In this document: positions 50,586 to 58,616 of the stretch, piece after piece
Position numbering within the stretch: position 1 is the stretch's first letter
Layout: the number at the start of each line of letters is the position of its first letter
Assembly (NCBI GenBank): GCA_023150805.1
Contig: JAKLKF010000014.1
Coordinates: 1-64,000 of the forward strand
Source of the DNA: Myxococcota bacterium
Lineage (GTDB): Bacteria > Myxococcota_A > UBA796 > UBA2385
DNA length: 64,000 nucleotides
Direction of reading: 5' to 3'
Translations under genes and position numbers: made by a program
Notes under the pieces: model-generated
What the model was told of the DNA's origin: nothing
What the model saw: only the letters and a program-made list of their open reading frames with translations
The model's database searches: none

Positions 50586-51650
50586 ATGCGGTTCATCGAC
50601 GAAGCCGTCATCCACGTCGCCAGCGGGCGCGGGGGAGACGGCTGTTCGTCGTTCCGGCGCGAGAAGTTCGTGCCGCTGGGCGGCCCCGACGGTGGCGACG
50701 GGGGACGTGGCGGCGACGTCGTGCTGGTGGCGACCACCCGGCGCAACACCCTGCTGGACCTGCGCGGTCACGCGATCTGGCGCGCGCGCAGCGGGCAGCC
50801 GGGCAAGGGCAACCAGCGCACCGGCGGCGGGGGCGAGGACACGGAGATCGAGGTGCCGGTCGGCACCCGCGTCTTCGACGTCGACACCGACCAGGTGCTG
50901 GCCGACCTGACCGAGGACGGGCAGCGCTGGGTGGCTGCCCGCGGCGGCCGGGGCGGCATGGGCAACGCCAGCTTCAAGTCGTCCACCAACCGGGCGCCGA
51001 CCGAGACGACGCCCGGCGGGGAGGCCGAAGAGCGGCACCTGCGCCTGGAGCTGATGCTCATGGCGGACGCGGGCCTGGTGGGCTTCCCCAACGCGGGCAA
51101 GAGCACGCTCATCTCGCGCATCTCCAGCGCGCGGCCGCGGGTGGCGGACTACCCCTTCACGACCCTGGTCCCCAACCTGGGCGTGGTCGACATGGGGCTG
51201 GACGGCTCCTACGTGGTCGCCGACGTGCCGGGGCTGATCCAGGGGGCGGCCGAGGGCGCGGGGCTGGGGCACCGCTTCCTGCGCCACGTGCAGCGCACCC
51301 GCCTGCTGCTGCACCTGGTCAGCCTGGGCTCCTTCGAGCAGGAGGTGCCGGTCCAGGGCGACGCCGCCGTCGCTGACCCGGGCTCTCCGGGCGCGCAGGC
51401 GCTGGCGCGCTACCGGGCGATCCGCGCCGAGCTGGCCGCCTTCGATCCCGGGCTGGCCGCCCGACCGGAGCTGGTCGTGCTGACCAAGGCCGACATCGTG
51501 CCGCCCGAGGAGCGCGACCAGGCCCTCGCGGCCCTGCAGGCCGAGGTCGGCGCCGACCGGGTCCTGGTGATCTCGGCGGTCACCGGCCAGGGCATCCCCC
51601 AGCTCAAGCACCGCGTGCACGGGGAGCTGAAGGCTATGCTGGCGGAGTGA
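50586..51650 (+). CDS. obgE: Obg-family GTPase (ribosome assembly, stress)
   Basis: A 354-residue GTPase. The glycine-rich Obg domain (1-158: HVASGRGGDGCSSFRREKFVPLGGPDGGDGG) precedes the G domain with G1 GFPNAGKST (166-174), G2 DYPFTT, G3 DVPGLIQGA, G4 LTKAD and G5 SAVTGQG. The protein ends soon after the G domain. Its TGA overlaps the GTG of the next lipoprotein gene. It acts on the 50S subunit, in keeping with the adjacent rplU and rpmA. Confidence 0.96.
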   Translation: MRFIDEAVIHVASGRGGDGCSSFRREKFVPLGGPDGGDGGRGGDVVLVATTRRNTLLDLRGHAIWRARSGQPGKGNQRTGGGGEDTEIEVPVGTRVFDVDTDQVLADLTEDGQRWVAARGGRGGMGNASFKSSTNRAPTETTPGGEAEERHLRLELMLMADAGLVGFPNAGKSTLISRISSARPRVADYPFTTLVPNLGVVDMGLDGSYVVADVPGLIQGAAEGAGLGHRFLRHVQRTRLLLHLVSLGSFEQEVPVQGDAAVADPGSPGAQALARYRAIRAELAAFDPGLAARPELVVLTKADIVPPEERDQALAALQAEVGADRVLVISAVTGQGIPQLKHRVHGELKAMLAE

Positions 51651-52342
51651 GCCCCTCCGTCGCCGCCGTGGTCCTCCTCCTCGCCCCGCTGGGCTGCACG
51701 CCGCAGGCGCCTCCCGAGGAGCTGCTGGCCGATGCCTCCTCGCAGGTCACCTTCGCCTCCGTGGAGGGGATCGGCCCGCACCACTACCTGTCCAGCGTGC
51801 GGCGCACCGACAGCCGGGCGGGCATCCCCGACCTGGTGGTGGACGAGGTGGTGGAGATCGCCTGGCAGGACTGGGACAACTTCCACGTCCGTCGCCTGAT
51901 CGACGGGCAGGCCGAGCGGGAGACGGTGGTGGCCGGGGCGGTGCCCTGGGTGCGGTCGGCCGACCGCTGGGACCGCCGCGACGACGCCGAGCCTCACCGC
52001 GTGCAGCTCCGCACCACCTGGAACGTGTGGGACGAGGTCATGGGCCCCTGGCTGGCCCACGTCGAGCTGGTGCCCGACGGCGACGACATCGTCGAGGGGC
52101 GGCCGGCCTCGCGCTACCAGGTGCGGATGCTGCCGGCGGACCAGGCGCCCAAGGTGCGGACCTCGGCCTTCGTGCCGATCTCGGCCCAGGGCACCGTCTG
52201 GCTGGACAAGGGCACGGCGGTCCACCTCAAGGCCGAGGTGGAGGCGGTGGCCCGCCGGCAGGGCCTGACGCGGACGGTGCGCCTCACGATGCAGCGCTCC
52301 AACGTCGGCGAGGACCAGGGGGTCGCCGCGCCGCCGGGCTGA
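51647..52342 (+). CDS. Lipoprotein of unknown function
   Basis: A 231-residue protein with a lipobox (VVLLLAPLGCTPQAPPEELL) from a GTG coupled to the obgE stop. The mature region has the alternating pattern of LolA/LppX-like lipoprotein-carrier folds (TFASVEGIGPHHYLSSVRR; DNFHVRRLIDG; GTVWLDKGTAVHLKAEVEAV), but I do not assign it firmly. Its place inside the obgE-rsfS block is not typical of other bacteria. Confidence 0.75.
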   Translation: MSPSVAAVVLLLAPLGCTPQAPPEELLADASSQVTFASVEGIGPHHYLSSVRRTDSRAGIPDLVVDEVVEIAWQDWDNFHVRRLIDGQAERETVVAGAVPWVRSADRWDRRDDAEPHRVQLRTTWNVWDEVMGPWLAHVELVPDGDDIVEGRPASRYQVRMLPADQAPKVRTSAFVPISAQGTVWLDKGTAVHLKAEVEAVARRQGLTRTVRLTMQRSNVGEDQGVAAPPG

Positions 52343-52482
52343 GCGTGGCTCCGCCGGTCACGGCTTGTCAGGGTCGGTCACGAGGTGGGCGTGGAGCTTG
52401 TGGTCCCGGTGTCCCGGCCGGTAGGCTGCGCGTGGTCCTTCCCTCCTCGCGCGTCACGCTCCTCGCCCCCCCGGAGGCCGTC

Positions 52483-52905
52483 GTGCGGCACGTCCTGCTC
52501 GCGCTCCTGCTCACCGGGTCGCCGGTCCTGGCCGACGACGGGGGCGTGGTGGAGCAGGGCGGCCGATACGTGGCGGTCGACGCCGCGCGCACCCCCCGGT
52601 CTGGCGACATGGTGGGTCCCACCTGCACCTTCCGGACCGGCGTCATGGCGCGCCGGGTGATGGCCGAGGGTGCCGAGTACGCCTTCGTGGGCCGGTTGCA
52701 GGTCTCGGGCCGCACGCCCGGCGACGTCGCCTGTCCCTACACGGTGGGCGGGCAGGAGGACACCTGCGTGGTCGCCAGCGAGCTGGTCGAGCACATGCAG
52801 AGCCGGGGCCTGGCCACGGGCGAGCTGTCACTCGAGGGGCGTTTGCTGGAGATCGATGGGGTACGCTATGTCGTGCTGACGGCCTACAAGCCCAGCACCT
52901 CCTAG
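52483..52905 (+). CDS. Small secreted protein, unknown function
   Basis: A 140-residue protein. The GTG at 52483 has GGAGG five bases upstream and gives a short signal peptide (VRHVLLALLLTGSPVLADDGG), which supports it over longer alternatives. The mature part holds three Cys (PTCTFRTG, VACPYTVGG, DTCVVASEL) and an end like an OB-fold surface protein (GRLLEIDGVRYVVLTAYKP). No family is recognised. Confidence 0.7.
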   Translation: MRHVLLALLLTGSPVLADDGGVVEQGGRYVAVDAARTPRSGDMVGPTCTFRTGVMARRVMAEGAEYAFVGRLQVSGRTPGDVACPYTVGGQEDTCVVASELVEHMQSRGLATGELSLEGRLLEIDGVRYVVLTAYKPSTS

Positions 52906-52994
52906 CGACGCCCGGGTCGTCGCCGGGAGCACCCGACGGCGGGATCGCCGTCTCCGCACCCCCAGAGGACCTCGTCATCGAACCCCTCGACCTC

Positions 52995-53393
52995 GTGAAG
53001 GCCGCCGCGCGCGCGGCCTGGGACGCCAAGGCTGAAGACATCGTCGTGATCGACGTCACCGGGCGGGTCTCCTACGCCGACCACTTCATCATCTGCTCGG
53101 GACAGCACGTCCGGCACACGGCCGCCATCGCCGACCGGATCGTCGCCGCCCTGCGCGAGCAGGGGGGGGCCCGCCCGCTGGGAGTGGAGGGCAAGGAGGT
53201 CGGGCGCTGGGTCCTGCTGGACTATGGCGACTTCCTGGTCCACGTGCTGGACCAGGCCTCGCGCAACCACTACGACCTCGACGGCCTGTGGGGCGACGCG
53301 CCGCGGCTGACCCTGGCCCAGCTCGGCATCGAGCCGTCGACCGGCGGCGGGACCATCACCTACGCGCCCCAGCCCTTCAGCACCGCCGGCTGA
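52995..53393 (+). CDS. rsfS: Ribosome silencing factor RsfS
   Basis: The conserved fold is clear: KAEDIVVIDVTGRVSYADHFIICSG, HTAAIADRIVAALREQ, GVEGKEVGRWVLLDYGDFLVHVLDQASRNHYDLDGLWGDA. It binds L14 and blocks subunit joining in starvation. The first standard start is GTG 52995 (132 residues), but the family usually has about six more N-terminal residues; the in-frame upstream codons read IEPLDLV from an ATC at 52977 preceded by AGAGG, so an ATC start is possible. A 25-residue Pro/Gly tail follows the domain. Confidence 0.92.
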   Translation: MKAAARAAWDAKAEDIVVIDVTGRVSYADHFIICSGQHVRHTAAIADRIVAALREQGGARPLGVEGKEVGRWVLLDYGDFLVHVLDQASRNHYDLDGLWGDAPRLTLAQLGIEPSTGGGTITYAPQPFSTAG

Positions 53394-53410
53394 GGCGGCG
53401 GTCGGTTCCG

Positions 53411-53872
53411 GTGCGCTGGCTGGTGGCCCGGGTGGGCAAGGGCCGGAACGCGTGGGCCGATGACGCCGTGGAGGACTACGCCCGGCGCATCCGGCAGGTG
53501 AAGGTCGAGGAGCTGCTGCTGCGGCCGGCCACCTTCCGCGGGGACGTCGACGCCGTGCGCGCCGAGGAGGGCGCGCGCCTGCTGGCGGCGGTCGGGGCGG
53601 GCGAGCGGCTGGTGTGCCTGGACGAGCGCGGCGAGCTGCCCACCAGCGAGGCCTTCGCCGGCTGGTTGTCCCAGGCGGCGTCGGAGGGCTGCTCGGGCCT
53701 GGTCTTCGGCATCGGGGGGCCCTACGGCCACCCCGCGGTGGTGCGGCAGCGCGCCTGGAAGTCCCTGGCGCTCGGGCGCTGGGTCACCAACCACGAGGTG
53801 GCCCGCGTGGTGCTGGTCGAGCAGCTCTACCGCGCCAGCACGCTCATCTGGGGGGGCAGCTACCACCACTGA
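53411..53872 (+). CDS. rlmH: 23S rRNA m3-pseudouridine-1915 methyltransferase RlmH
   Basis: A 153-residue SPOUT methyltransferase of standard length from GTG 53411, 17 nt after rsfS. VARVGKGRNAW opens the fold; LVCLDERGELPTSEAF, GLVFGIGGPYGHP (the SAM-binding knot loop) and the C-terminal EQLYRASTLIWGGSYHH are diagnostic. It methylates the 1915 pseudouridine of helix 69. The rsfS-rlmH order is widely conserved. Confidence 0.95.
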   Translation: MRWLVARVGKGRNAWADDAVEDYARRIRQVKVEELLLRPATFRGDVDAVRAEEGARLLAAVGAGERLVCLDERGELPTSEAFAGWLSQAASEGCSGLVFGIGGPYGHPAVVRQRAWKSLALGRWVTNHEVARVVLVEQLYRASTLIWGGSYHH

Positions 53873-54052
53873 AGGGACGCGTGGCCGCCCGGCGGCACAG
53901 GCGGGACGGCTGTTCCTCGCCCCGGCCGTGGAACACCCGCGGCGGCGAGATCCGGTGCGCCCGGCGGGTCGGCCGGGTCCCCTTTGCGCACCCGCGAGGA
54001 GCTTTCGTGCGTCGCGCCGGCCGGGCAGGGCTACCCGGTGCGCGGAGGTTCC

Positions 54053-54685
54053 ATGCCGCTCGCCCTGGCCCTGCTCGACGTGCTGGCCCCCGCGCCCTGC
54101 GCCGGCTGCGAGGGGCTCCTCGACCGCCCGGGGGCGCTCTTGTGCCGGGCCTGTGCGGCCGAGGTGCCCCAGCGGGTGCGGCCCTTCCCGGTGCCGTCGC
54201 CGCTGGCGTGGGGGTGGGGCCTGGGCGCCTATGACGGCCCCCTCGGCGCCCTGGTCCGCCAGGGCAAGTACCGCCCGGACCCGCGGGTGTTCCACGCGCT
54301 GGGCCGCTGGCTGGCGCGCTCCGCCCACGAGCGCCTGCCGCAGGTCGACGCCGTCGTCCCGGTGCCCGTACCCGCGATCCGCAGGATGTCGCGGGGCTTC
54401 GACCAGGGAGAGATCCTGGCGCGGGCGGTGGCCCTGGCCGTGGATCGGCCCGTGCGAGCCGCCCTGCGGCGCGTCCGGGGCGCCGAGCAGGCCGGCCGGA
54501 TCGGTCGCGCCCGGGCCGCGGGCGCGCGGGGCGCGTTCCGCCCCGCGGCCCCGGTGCCCCCCTACGTGCTGCTGGTGGACGACGTCTGCACCACCGGCGC
54601 CACCGCCGCGGCCTGCGCCGACGAGCTGCTCTGCGGGGGGGCGCGGCGGGTCGGCCTGCTCTGCGTGGCGGCGCGGGCGCTCTGA
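54053..54685 (+). CDS. ComF-family phosphoribosyltransferase-like protein
   Basis: A 210-residue protein from the ATG at 54053 (GGAGG upstream). It has a CAGC...CRAC zinc-finger at residues 16-38, YDGPLGALVRQGKYRPDPRVFHALG, the block VPVPVPAIRRMSRGFDQGEILARAVA and the PRPP loop VLLVDDVCTTGAT. ComF proteins take part in DNA uptake or purine salvage; the true reaction is unclear. It lies 180 nt after rlmH. Confidence 0.88.
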   Translation: MPLALALLDVLAPAPCAGCEGLLDRPGALLCRACAAEVPQRVRPFPVPSPLAWGWGLGAYDGPLGALVRQGKYRPDPRVFHALGRWLARSAHERLPQVDAVVPVPVPAIRRMSRGFDQGEILARAVALAVDRPVRAALRRVRGAEQAGRIGRARAAGARGAFRPAAPVPPYVLLVDDVCTTGATAAACADELLCGGARRVGLLCVAARAL

Positions 54686-54824
54686 GCATGTCGCCCCGCC
54701 TGTCCGGATTTCGTGACGTCGTCAGACGATTGCGACGCCCCACGGGCGCGTCCACCGGGTGCCTGGCGCGACGAGAACCGCCGCGCGGGCCTCCCCAGCG
54801 AGCAGGGCCGGGTCGACGGAGATG

Positions 54825-54842
54825 TTGGCACGGTTCCTGCTT
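54825..54842 (+). promoter_or_regulatory. Sigma-54 (-24/-12) promoter
   Basis: TTGGCACGGTTCCTGCTT matches the -24/-12 consensus with GG at 54827-54828 and GC at 54839-54840, exactly 10 bases apart. Transcription would start near 54852, about 36 nt before the ATG at 54888. Confidence 0.7.
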
Positions 54843-54887
54843 CAGAAGGGGTCGCGAGCCCCAACGCCGCTCGCCCAGGAGACCAGG

Positions 54888-55055
54888 ATGTCCCCCACGC
54901 ACGAGACGAGCATCGGTGAGCTGATCAGCATCTTCTACGCCCGCTTCATGGAGCTGTACGGCGACGAGGAGCTCGCCAGCGTGGCGACCGCGGCGGTCAT
55001 CAACGACCTGCTGACGGCCGAGCGCACCCGGGCCCCGGTCCGCGACGCCGCCTGA
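54888..55055 (+). CDS. Small helical protein under a sigma-54 promoter
   Basis: A 55-residue protein (MSPTHETSIGELISIFYARF...) with a helical centre (FMELYGDEELASVATAAVINDLLTAE). The -24/-12 promoter and the GGAGA upstream of the ATG support expression. It shares small size, an MSP start and a helical C-terminal half with the 62-residue protein at 26902-27090; alignment by eye is suggestive, not strong. No family is recognised. Confidence 0.65.
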   Translation: MSPTHETSIGELISIFYARFMELYGDEELASVATAAVINDLLTAERTRAPVRDAA

Positions 55056-55145
55056 CCGCTTCGGGGCGGGGGAAATCCCCTCGCCCTGGCGCGGATCGCA
55101 GGTGACTTCAGGTGCGGGCTCGCGTTACTCTTGACGGGCCAAGCC

Positions 55146-56636
55146 ATGCCCGTCCCGCTCTCCGCGCCTGTCCCCGATCCGGCCCGCAGCCTGTGGGCGC
55201 CGGTGACCGTGCGCGTCGCCTGGGAGCTGGTGCTGGCCGGCCTGCCGGCGCGGCCGGACGCCATCGCCGAGGCCCGGGAGCACGTGCTGCGCTCGCTGCC
55301 ACCCGGCGCGGGCGAGCACGAGGCCGAGGAGCTGTCCACCCTCGGCGTGCGCGAGTGGATCGAGCGGGTCCGCGACGGCCGCTACCGTCGCCCGGCGACC
55401 GACCCGGACCTGGCCCTGCCGCTGGGACACGACTGGCGCCGCCGGCTCTCGCAGGCGCTGGACCACGCCGGCGACGCGGTCCTCCGGCTGCACTACGGCG
55501 ACGGCTTCCCGCTCGACGTCGTCGCACGCAGCGCCGCCATCGACGAGATCCACCTCGAGCAGGCGCGCGGCGGCATCCGCGAGGCCATCCGCGCCATCGC
55601 CCTGGAGGAGGGCGTCAGCGTGCACGGCTGGAGCGTGGCGCGCCTGGACCTGCTGATCGGGCGGGTGGCGCGCATCGCCGAGCCCGGCTGTCCGGGCCCC
55701 GGCGGGCTGCTGACGGACGAGGGGCGCGCCCACGCCGACCGCTGCCCGCGGTGCAGCCGCGCCGTCCGCCTGGTGCGCGGCGGCGTGCTGTCCCCCTCCG
55801 ACCTCTTCCCGCCCGAGCACACGCTGGTCCGCCCCGCGGACCGCCGCCGGGTCTGCGCGATCCTGCTGCACCCGGACGCGCGCAAGCACCGCGAGCGCGT
55901 GAGCCAGGCCCTGGGCGAGGCGGCCCTGCCGATCGGCGCCGACGGCTGGGTGCTGCCCGAGGAGGCGCTGGACGCGGCGGGCCCGGCCCTGACCGCCCTG
56001 GCCCTGGAGGGCACGCCTGCCCGCCACCACCTGCGCGGCGCGCTGGTCACTGGCTCGGGGCGGTGGGCCCGGGGGCGCCTCATCGGCCCCCTGCCGCTGC
56101 AGGCCATCGAGGGCGCGCGGGCCCGGCCCTGGGGCGAGCTGGCCGGCATGCCCGAGCTGCCCGCCCCGCTGCCGCCTCCGCCGCGGGCCACGGCCTGGTG
56201 GATCGGCGCCGCGGTGTCGGTCCTGCTCGCCGCCGCCACCGCCGTCTTCGTCAGCGCCGACCGCGGCGTCACGCCGACCTACCCGGTGCAGGCGCGCTTC
56301 GTGCCTCGGGCCGGCGCCTGGGAGCTGCGCTTCGACACCCACGACCTCGCCGTGGTGGACATCGTGGCCCAGCGCGGCGGTCGCTGGGAGCTGGCGCACG
56401 GGGGCGTGCGCGACGGCAAGGGCCGCTGGGCCACCGGCGAGGGGGACTACCGGCTCCAGGTCGACGGCCAGGCCGTGGCCATCGTCACCAGCGCCGCCGG
56501 CATCCCCGACCTTGCGGCGCGCCTGGCCGCCGCCTCCGCCGACCCCGATCCCCTGGCTTCTCTCTCCGACCGGGTCCACGCCGCAGACGCCCACGCGGCG
56601 GTGCTGACCTCGCCGGGCGCGGCCCCCTCGCCCTGA
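55146..56636 (+). CDS. Membrane protein with sigma-region-4-like and Cys-pair segments
   Basis: A 496-residue protein from ATG 55146 (a TTG at 55131 would add five residues). Residues 100-150 resemble sigma-70 region 4 (AVLRLHYGDGFPLDVVARSAAI ... LEQARGGIREAIRAI). HADRCPRCSRAV (about 196-207) recalls an anti-sigma zinc finger. One membrane helix lies at about 351-372 and a beta domain of about 120 residues follows outside. It could be a membrane-bound regulator, but lacks region 2 and may not be a sigma factor. It directly follows the sigma-54-driven small gene. Confidence 0.65.
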   Translation: MPVPLSAPVPDPARSLWAPVTVRVAWELVLAGLPARPDAIAEAREHVLRSLPPGAGEHEAEELSTLGVREWIERVRDGRYRRPATDPDLALPLGHDWRRRLSQALDHAGDAVLRLHYGDGFPLDVVARSAAIDEIHLEQARGGIREAIRAIALEEGVSVHGWSVARLDLLIGRVARIAEPGCPGPGGLLTDEGRAHADRCPRCSRAVRLVRGGVLSPSDLFPPEHTLVRPADRRRVCAILLHPDARKHRERVSQALGEAALPIGADGWVLPEEALDAAGPALTALALEGTPARHHLRGALVTGSGRWARGRLIGPLPLQAIEGARARPWGELAGMPELPAPLPPPPRATAWWIGAAVSVLLAAATAVFVSADRGVTPTYPVQARFVPRAGAWELRFDTHDLAVVDIVAQRGGRWELAHGGVRDGKGRWATGEGDYRLQVDGQAVAIVTSAAGIPDLAARLAAASADPDPLASLSDRVHAADAHAAVLTSPGAAPSP

Positions 56637-56693
56637 GCGCCCACCCGCGGCCCGCCGCCTGGCCAGGCACGGGCCTGGACGGCGCCCAGGCGG

Positions 56694-56699
56694 TATAGT
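56694..56699 (+). promoter_or_regulatory. Putative -10 box (TATAGT), leaderless spacing
   Basis: TATAGT, the best -10 match in the window, ends seven bases before the ATG of the DivIVA-like gene at 56707, so the message would start at the ATG. No clear -35 is seen. Confidence 0.5.
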
Positions 56700-56706
56700 C
56701 GCCGCC

Positions 56707-57171
56707 ATGCGCGTCACCCCGCTCGACATCATCCAGAAGCAGTTCACGGCCGGCCGCCGCGGCTACGACTCCGACGAGGTGCGGGCCTTCCTGGAGGAGA
56801 TCCGGGAGTCGATGGAGGAGCTGCTCAAGGACAACCAGCGGCTGCGCGAGACCGTGCAGCGGCGGGACCAGGAGATCGAGGACCTGCGGGGCAGCGAGTC
56901 CGACATCAAGGAGACGCTGATGCTGGCGCGGCGCCTCTCCGACGACCTGCACCGCAACGCCCGGCGCGAGGCGGACGTCATCGTCGGCGAGGCCCGGCTG
57001 GAGGCGGAGCGGATCCTCCAGGCCGCCGCCGACGAGCGCCGGAACGTGCAGGAGGAGGTCATCGCGCTGCGCACCTCGCGGATCCGGCTGGTGGCCGAGG
57101 TGCGCTCGGTCATCGAGGCGCACGCCCGGCTGCTGACGGAGATGACCGGCGAGGGGCCCGCTGGCTCCTGA
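56707..57171 (+). CDS. DivIVA-domain protein
   Basis: A 154-residue protein. The N-terminal signature VTPLDIIQKQFTAGRRGYDSDEVRAFLEEI (residues 3-32) is the DivIVA membrane-curvature motif, followed by coiled coil to about residue 145 (LKDNQRLRETVQRRDQEIEDL; LEAERILQAAADERRNVQEE). DivIVA-type proteins mark poles or septa and recruit partners. The next gene begins two bases after its stop. Confidence 0.9.
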   Translation: MRVTPLDIIQKQFTAGRRGYDSDEVRAFLEEIRESMEELLKDNQRLRETVQRRDQEIEDLRGSESDIKETLMLARRLSDDLHRNARREADVIVGEARLEAERILQAAADERRNVQEEVIALRTSRIRLVAEVRSVIEAHARLLTEMTGEGPAGS

Positions 57172-57172
57172 G

Positions 57173-58042
57173 GTGCCGTCGCCGTCGGCGCTGGGGGGGC
57201 GGGCCGGGAGCCCGGCGCCGCTCTCTCCGCGCGCGCGCTTCGACCTGCACCTGCACAGCACCCGCTCCGACGGTCGCCTGTCGCCGGCGCAGGTGCTGGA
57301 CCAGGCAGCCCGCAACGGCCTGGACGTCATCGCGCTGACCGACCACGACTGCGCGCCCGCCCTGCCGTGGGGGCCGGTCCGGGTGGCGGGGCGAACGGTG
57401 CACGTCCTGCACGCCGCCGAGGTCTCCGGGGCCTGGGACGGCCGCGAACAGCACCTGCTGGTCTACTTCCCCCAGGCCGTCCCCACCGAGTTCGCCCGGC
57501 TGATGCGCAGCCTCTGCATGGCCCGGGCGCAGCGCTACGAACGCGCGGCGGAGGGGCTGGGCCTGGCGGGCCTGACCCCTCCGGACGAGGCCGCCTGGCG
57601 GGGGGAGCGGGCCCTCACCCGGGTGCACCTGTCCCAGGCCATCGTCGACGCCGGCCACGCCGGCAGCCTGGAGGACGCCTTCGCCCGGTACACCGCCAGC
57701 CGCCTGGGCCGCGTCCCTCCCGTCGACCCGACCTTCCCCGCAGTGATCCGCATGGCGCGCGCCGCGGGCGGCCTGACCTCGTGGGCCCACCCGCAGCTCG
57801 ATGCCGTGCAGGCGCACCTCTCCACCTTCGTCGCCGCCGGCCTGCAGGCGCTGGAGGCTGCGCGCCCCGGCCTGCGGGGGCAGGAGCGCAGCACCCTGCT
57901 CCGGCTGGCGCACAAGCACGGCCTGCTGGTCACCGGCGGCAGCGACAACCACGGCTTCCCCTGGCAGCACCCCGTGGGCCAGTGGACCTTCCCCATGCGC
58001 GAGGCGCGGCCCTTCGCCCGCGCGCTGGGCCTGCCCACCTGA
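57173..58042 (+). CDS. PHP-domain metal-dependent phosphoesterase
   Basis: A 289-residue protein from a GTG one base after the DivIVA-like stop. Metal-binding PHP motifs are present: FDLHLHSTRSDG (about 23-34), ALTDHD (about 57-62), HAAEVSG, TSWAHPQLDA and TGGSDNHGF near the C-terminus. It belongs to the group of small PHP enzymes that hydrolyse 3',5'-bisphosphonucleotides or short RNA. Coupling to a cell-pole protein has no obvious reason. Confidence 0.86.
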   Translation: MPSPSALGGRAGSPAPLSPRARFDLHLHSTRSDGRLSPAQVLDQAARNGLDVIALTDHDCAPALPWGPVRVAGRTVHVLHAAEVSGAWDGREQHLLVYFPQAVPTEFARLMRSLCMARAQRYERAAEGLGLAGLTPPDEAAWRGERALTRVHLSQAIVDAGHAGSLEDAFARYTASRLGRVPPVDPTFPAVIRMARAAGGLTSWAHPQLDAVQAHLSTFVAAGLQALEAARPGLRGQERSTLLRLAHKHGLLVTGGSDNHGFPWQHPVGQWTFPMREARPFARALGLPT

Positions 58043-58211
58043 GGCGGGCGGCGGTCGGACGAGCGGCCGGCGCGGTGGCGGGCGACGCGGTTGCGGCCGC
58101 GGTGGGCGGGCGGTACAACCTGCCGGTCCGCGGGGCGTGCCGTCGTCGCGCCCCACCCCGCCGGGGCATCGTGCGCCGGCGCGCCCCTTCCCCCCACCGC
58201 CGGAGCGCCCC

Positions 58212-58529
58212 ATGGCCGACACCAACCACTTCTTCAGCAGCTACCTCCCCGAGAAGATCGCCGCCCAGCCCGACCTGCAGACCATGGGCGCCATCTTCCA
58301 GTTCGACATCAAGGACGCCGGCACCTGGACCCTGCGCCTGACCGGCCCCGAGGGCTCGGGCGTGAGCGAGGGTCCCGCCGAGAACCCCTCCTGCGTCATC
58401 ACCACCGACAAGGCCACCTGGGAGGGCATCCTCGACAACCCGAGCAAGGCCATGCAGGCCTTCATGATGGGCAAGCTCAAGGCCTCCAACATCGGCCTGG
58501 CCACCAAGCTCCAGCAGATCCTGGGCTGA
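58212..58529 (+). CDS. SCP2 sterol-binding domain protein
   Basis: A 105-residue one-domain protein. IAAQPDLQTMGAIFQFDIKDAGTWTLRL and NPSCVITTDKATWEGILDNPSKAMQAFMMGKLKASNIGLATKL are the full SCP2 fold, lipid tunnel included. It probably binds an acyl chain or sterol-like lipid in the cytoplasm. It stands alone, 169 nt after the PHP gene; the gap holds TACAAC (58112) but no confident promoter. Confidence 0.9.
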   Translation: MADTNHFFSSYLPEKIAAQPDLQTMGAIFQFDIKDAGTWTLRLTGPEGSGVSEGPAENPSCVITTDKATWEGILDNPSKAMQAFMMGKLKASNIGLATKLQQILG

Positions 58530-58568
58530 GCACGGCGGGCGGCCGTCGCCGCCGTCCCCATCCAGGCG

Positions 58569-58595
58569 CGCCCCGGGGCTCTCACCCCCGGGGCG
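58569..58595. terminator. GC-rich hairpin between convergent genes
   Basis: CGCCCCGGGG and CCCCGGGGCG form a perfect 10-bp stem with a 7-nt loop (CTCTCAC), between the SCP2 stop and the end of the exporter operon. It can serve both strands; a T-rich tail is short. Confidence 0.55.
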
Positions 58596-58616
58596 TCGTC
58601 GTCTGCGGGCCCGGCT

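Noticed and set aside
58043-58211. Sigma-54 element near GTGGCGGGCGACGCGGTTGCGG
   Set aside because: Spacing between GG and GC is 14, not 10.
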